A stretch of 64,000 nucleotides of DNA from NCBI GenBank assembly GCA_963700495.1, contig CAVOXT010000006.1:372001-436000 (forward strand), read 5' to 3'. The first letter of the stretch is position 1; the number at the start of each line of letters is the position of its first letter. This DNA is from JACCTU01 sp963700495. Its GTDB lineage: Bacteria > Actinomycetota > Thermoleophilia > Gaiellales > Gaiellaceae. Both the position numbers and the translations under genes were made by a program. The notes below the pieces were generated by a model. It made no database searches and was not told where the DNA came from. It saw only the letters and a list, made by a program, of their open reading frames with translations. Positions 61,337 to 64,000 of the stretch are shown piece by piece.

Positions 61337-62473
61337 TCAGGTGCCGCGCGCCCGCCCCACCGCAGCGCGAGCCCGCTGAACCGCGGCGGTCTCGGCGCCA
61401 CCGTCGCGTGCGATCTGGTGTGCGAGCTCGGTCTCGGCGTCGAGCACGTGCTCGGCGGTGCGGGGGCTGTGCTGCGCGCGGACGTAGCGCCGACGCATCG
61501 TGCGCGTCCCCGCGAGCGCGTCCAGCTCGGCCGGCGTGACGACGCCGCGCTCGACCTCGGGGGCCATGAGCTCGCGCATCCACCCACGCTCGATCGGCTC
61601 GGTGTTCCCGTAGATCCAGACGAACACGGTGATGAGCACGCCCGCGACAGTCGTCGGCACGATCCAGGCGAAGACGCTGTTGCCTGCGATCGCAGCGCTC
61701 GCGTCCCACAGGCCGTGCATGAGCATCGCGGTCAGCATCAGGCCGGCGCCGAGCCCCTTGCGCGCCGGCACGTCGGGGCGGCCGATGAACCAGATCAGGC
61801 CGGCGCCGAAGATGCCGGTGTACATCCAGTGCGACGGGATCGATGAGAGCGTCCGCACCACGATCGTCGACCGTGTCGCACCGACGTCGCCGAACGCGTC
61901 GGCCGCGCCGATCCACGCGTAGCTGATGTCCTCGCTGATCTGGAAGCCGAGCCCGACGAAGGCGCCGAGGATCAGTCCGTCGAACGGGCTGCGGATCAAG
62001 TTCGGCGCGAGCGTGAGGAGCAGGAGGACGCCTGCGCCTTTCGCGAGCTCCTCGTCGATCGGCGCGGTGAGCGCGGCGCCCCAGTCGAAGGCGAAGCTCG
62101 CTCCGAACGTCTTCGCGTACAGGCTCATCACGGCGTCGTTGCCGAGGAGGGCGAAGGCGCCGATCGCTGCGACGGCGCCCCAGACGAAGCCGGCGGCTGC
62201 GAGCTTGCGCGGCACGGTCGTGTAGCGATCCTCGTAGTGGATGAACCAGAGGTAGGCGACCGCGAGCAGGCCGAAGGCGATGATCCCGCTGATGAGCGCA
62301 CCGCTGTAGGCGGCCGCCGCGATCGAGATCTGGCCCGACAACACGTAGGCGCCGGCGACGACGAGCACGCAGTAGACCCAGAAGGCCAGGTTGTGCGGCT
62401 GGACGAGGCGGAAATCCTCGTCCCACCCGGACTGCTCGATCGCGCGGCGGCGGTCCTCGGCGAGCGTGCTCAC
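61337..62473 (-). CDS. PrsW-family intramembrane metalloprotease
   Basis: 378 residues with about nine membrane helices (LAFWVYCVLVVAGAYVLSG and on). PrsW motifs: APIDEELAKG (EExxK), the middle segment IPSHWMYTG, and late LMHGLWDASAA with HxxWD. The family cleaves anti-sigma factors or membrane proteins in stress signalling. The cytoplasmic C-terminal 90 residues are charged. The start overlaps the stop of the upstream gene by 4 bp (ATGA). Confidence 0.9.
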   Translation of the reverse strand: MSTLAEDRRRAIEQSGWDEDFRLVQPHNLAFWVYCVLVVAGAYVLSGQISIAAAAYSGALISGIIAFGLLAVAYLWFIHYEDRYTTVPRKLAAAGFVWGAVAAIGAFALLGNDAVMSLYAKTFGASFAFDWGAALTAPIDEELAKGAGVLLLLTLAPNLIRSPFDGLILGAFVGLGFQISEDISYAWIGAADAFGDVGATRSTIVVRTLSSIPSHWMYTGIFGAGLIWFIGRPDVPARKGLGAGLMLTAMLMHGLWDASAAIAGNSVFAWIVPTTVAGVLITVFVWIYGNTEPIERGWMRELMAPEVERGVVTPAELDALAGTRTMRRRYVRAQHSPRTAEHVLDAETELAHQIARDGGAETAAVQRARAAVGRARGT

Positions 62474-63099
62474 GACGCCGTCCGGATGCTGCGGATCATC
62501 GCGACGATCTCGTCGCGCCGGCGCGCTATCGGGCCCGTCGGGCCGGAAACGACGATCTCCACGCCTTCGGGGATCGGCTGCCCTTGAGACGTCGACTGCC
62601 CCGGCGATCTGAACACGAACGCGACGATGGTTCCCTGCCGGTGGACGCCCACGAAGTCCTCCGCCACCCCGACGACGCCCCGGCGGGTCGTGACGGCGTA
62701 GCGGTGAGTCGTCGCGGCGGCGCGCCCGCGCGCGTGGTGGAGGTCCGCGTTGATCTCGTTGACCCGCGTGAGCAACACCGACGGCGTCCCGGCGAACGGG
62801 GCCGCGTGCACGTAGAAGTCCACGCTGCCGTCGACGAGCTCGGTCGTCGCCGTGCTGCCGACGGGCGAGCGCGTGTGGCCGACGAGTGCTCCGGAGGCCA
62901 GGTTCCAGCCCGAGGTCGGGACGAGCGTTATCCCGTCGGCGATCTCGACGATGTCGCCCTTGTGCACCTCGTCGTGGTACGGCGTCGTACTGTCGATCAG
63001 CGGGAGGACGACGCTCATCAGCACCGCGAGCGCGAGGACCAGCACTGCCGGTTTGACGGTTCGCCGGTCGATCCCCGCGAAACGGCGCCGATCAGACAT
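62470..63099 (-). CDS. Single-pass membrane protein coupled to PrsW
   Basis: 209 residues from ATG 63099 with GAGGA 9 nt upstream (63120 is an alternative). One helix (AVLVLALAVLMSVVLPLI) is followed by an extracytoplasmic domain of about 150 residues (VEIADGITLVPTSGWNLASG, VGVAEDFVGVHRQGTIVAFV). This last part recalls the PsbP/MOG1-like domain of small secreted proteins. Translational coupling to PrsW suggests it is a substrate or modulator; that is inferred. Confidence 0.78.
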   Translation of the reverse strand: MSDRRRFAGIDRRTVKPAVLVLALAVLMSVVLPLIDSTTPYHDEVHKGDIVEIADGITLVPTSGWNLASGALVGHTRSPVGSTATTELVDGSVDFYVHAAPFAGTPSVLLTRVNEINADLHHARGRAAATTHRYAVTTRRGVVGVAEDFVGVHRQGTIVAFVFRSPGQSTSQGQPIPEGVEIVVSGPTGPIARRRDEIVAMIRSIRTAS

Positions 63100-63330
63100 C
63101 ACGGACGTCCTCGCGGCCATCTGACCAATGGTCTCACCGTGGCCTTGGCCCGCATACGGCGCGGGCGGAGCATCCGAACGGCACACCCAGCGCGCCTCTG
63201 TGACGAGCCGGTCGGGCACGAGGACTTCGGCCGGGCAAGCTTCGGGAACTCGACACCGAACGCGTCGCACGCTGCTCTTGGGCCGGGCGGCGGAGCACGC
63301 CCTTGATCCGCATCGGCTCGGGTCGCGGCC

Positions 63331-64000
63331 TCAAAGGGTGACCTGCGACGCGATGACGACGGTGCGCTCGCCCGGCAGGGACATCTCGTCGGCCGGGTCG
63401 ACCGCGGTGTGTGCCATGACGACGAAGAGCCGCTTGCGCCACTGCGCCATCCCAGGTGCCGTTGTGACGGCGATCCTGGTGCGCGAAAGGAAGTACGAGG
63501 CGTGATCGAGGTCCACGTCGGACTCCAAGCCCGCGCTGATCGCACGCTGCAGGGCCGCGGGGACGTCCTGCGCGTCCTGGAAGCCGAAGCGGGCGGTCAC
63601 GAGCGCGATGCCGTCGGCGCGGGAGCCCAGGTAGTCGACACGGATCTGCTCGGCGGGCGCAACGTGCGGGCTGTTCACGGACTGGGCGGAGACGATCACC
63701 ACGCACTCTTCCAGCACACCCAGCCGATCGACGGTGGCGCGCAGTGCCAACGGCACCGTGTTGCTCGAGCCGTTCGGGTAGATGCCCGTGCCCGGTACGC
63801 GGGCCACGTGCGATCCCTGGCTATGGAGCTCCTCGAGGAAATCCTGCAGCGACCCCTCGTCGCGCGCGCGCTTCGCGGCGACGATGCGGCTACCGCGCTG
63901 CCAGGTCCTCATCAGCGTGAACATGATCGCGGCGATCAGCAGCGTCACCCACCCGCCGTAGCGCACCTTCGGCAGGTTGGCGATGAAGAAGGTCGTCTCG
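63331..64000 (-). CDS. kup: Kup-type potassium transporter (N-terminal part beyond window)
   Basis: The last about 222 residues of a KUP/HAK/KT K+ uptake protein; the frame is open to the window edge. A final helix (YGGWVTLLIAAIMFTLMRTW) is followed by the cytoplasmic tail (LQDFLEELHSQGSHVARVPG, IYPNGSSNTVPLALRATVDR, CVVIVSAQSVNSPHVAPAEQ) with the usual VPGTGIY motif. The membrane core lies outside. Confidence 0.9.
   Translation of the reverse strand, partial: ETTFFIANLPKVRYGGWVTLLIAAIMFTLMRTWQRGSRIVAAKRARDEGSLQDFLEELHSQGSHVARVPGTGIYPNGSSNTVPLALRATVDRLGVLEECVVIVSAQSVNSPHVAPAEQIRVDYLGSRADGIALVTARFGFQDAQDVPAALQRAISAGLESDVDLDHASYFLSRTRIAVTTAPGMAQWRKRLFVVMAHTAVDPADEMSLPGERTVVIASQVTL

Overview
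The window is high-GC actinobacterial DNA, most like an uncultivated Thermoleophilia (Gaiella/Solirubrobacter-type) chromosome. That placement is an inference from base composition, leaderless GTG starts, an actinobacterial type IV pilus set and many F420/flavin/NAD(P) stand-alone redox enzymes. Many otherwise conserved genes carry a single-base frameshift (pilB, the second pilT, a minor pilin, the dihydroxy-acid dehydratase, a GH130 gene and others). The assembly therefore probably contains indel errors, and I annotate those loci as one gene with a frameshift.

Layout. 1-12,834 is a chromosomal type IV pilus region: pilT, two tandem major pilins, two accessory proteins, a frameshifted RAYT transposase with its REP palindromes, then (minus strand) a pilT paralogue coupled to a murein hydrolase, a PASTA protein, two minor pilin-type proteins, pilD and pilB. 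Six pilus transcription units share a promoter of the form T(C/T)(A/T)A(G/C), a 14-15 nt spacer, then GCCGA(T/C)(A/C)(A/G/T). This resembles FliA/WhiG (sigma-28) promoters. 12,860-17,976 holds tRNA-Tyr, a hydrolase, two small ABM-like proteins, an IlvD/Edd dehydratase with an SDR, and a TPR protein.

18,015-61,204 is a mosaic island hung on tRNA-Thr(GGT). A tyrosine integrase ends inside the tRNA. Complete or partial copies of the tRNA 3' part recur at 31.8, 38.8, 38.9, 39.8 and 58.6 kb, and its anticodon part at 26.0, 57.3 and 60.1 kb. Many are flanked by the same left-arm (ATGGAGCC pairs plus GGCAACCGGT repeats) and right-arm (CGGGTAC repeats) sequences, like fused attachment sites of several related elements. 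Cassettes between the copies range from 45 bp to about 17 kb. Cargo: TetR/MarR-controlled flavin, F420-type and NAD(P) oxidoreductases; a very large regulator/cyclase/kinase/STAND/WD40 protein; a sugar-uptake and beta-mannoside-phosphorolysis locus with two large secreted proteins of unknown function; a HicB-like protein; and a RibD/DHFR-like protein. An IS110/IS1111-type element has inserted precisely into the tRNA-Thr-derived core at least three times (one complete, one degraded, one reduced to its left end).

61,205-64,000 returns to ordinary chromosome: a PrsW-type membrane protease coupled to a small membrane protein gene, and the 3' part of a Kup potassium transporter running off the right edge.
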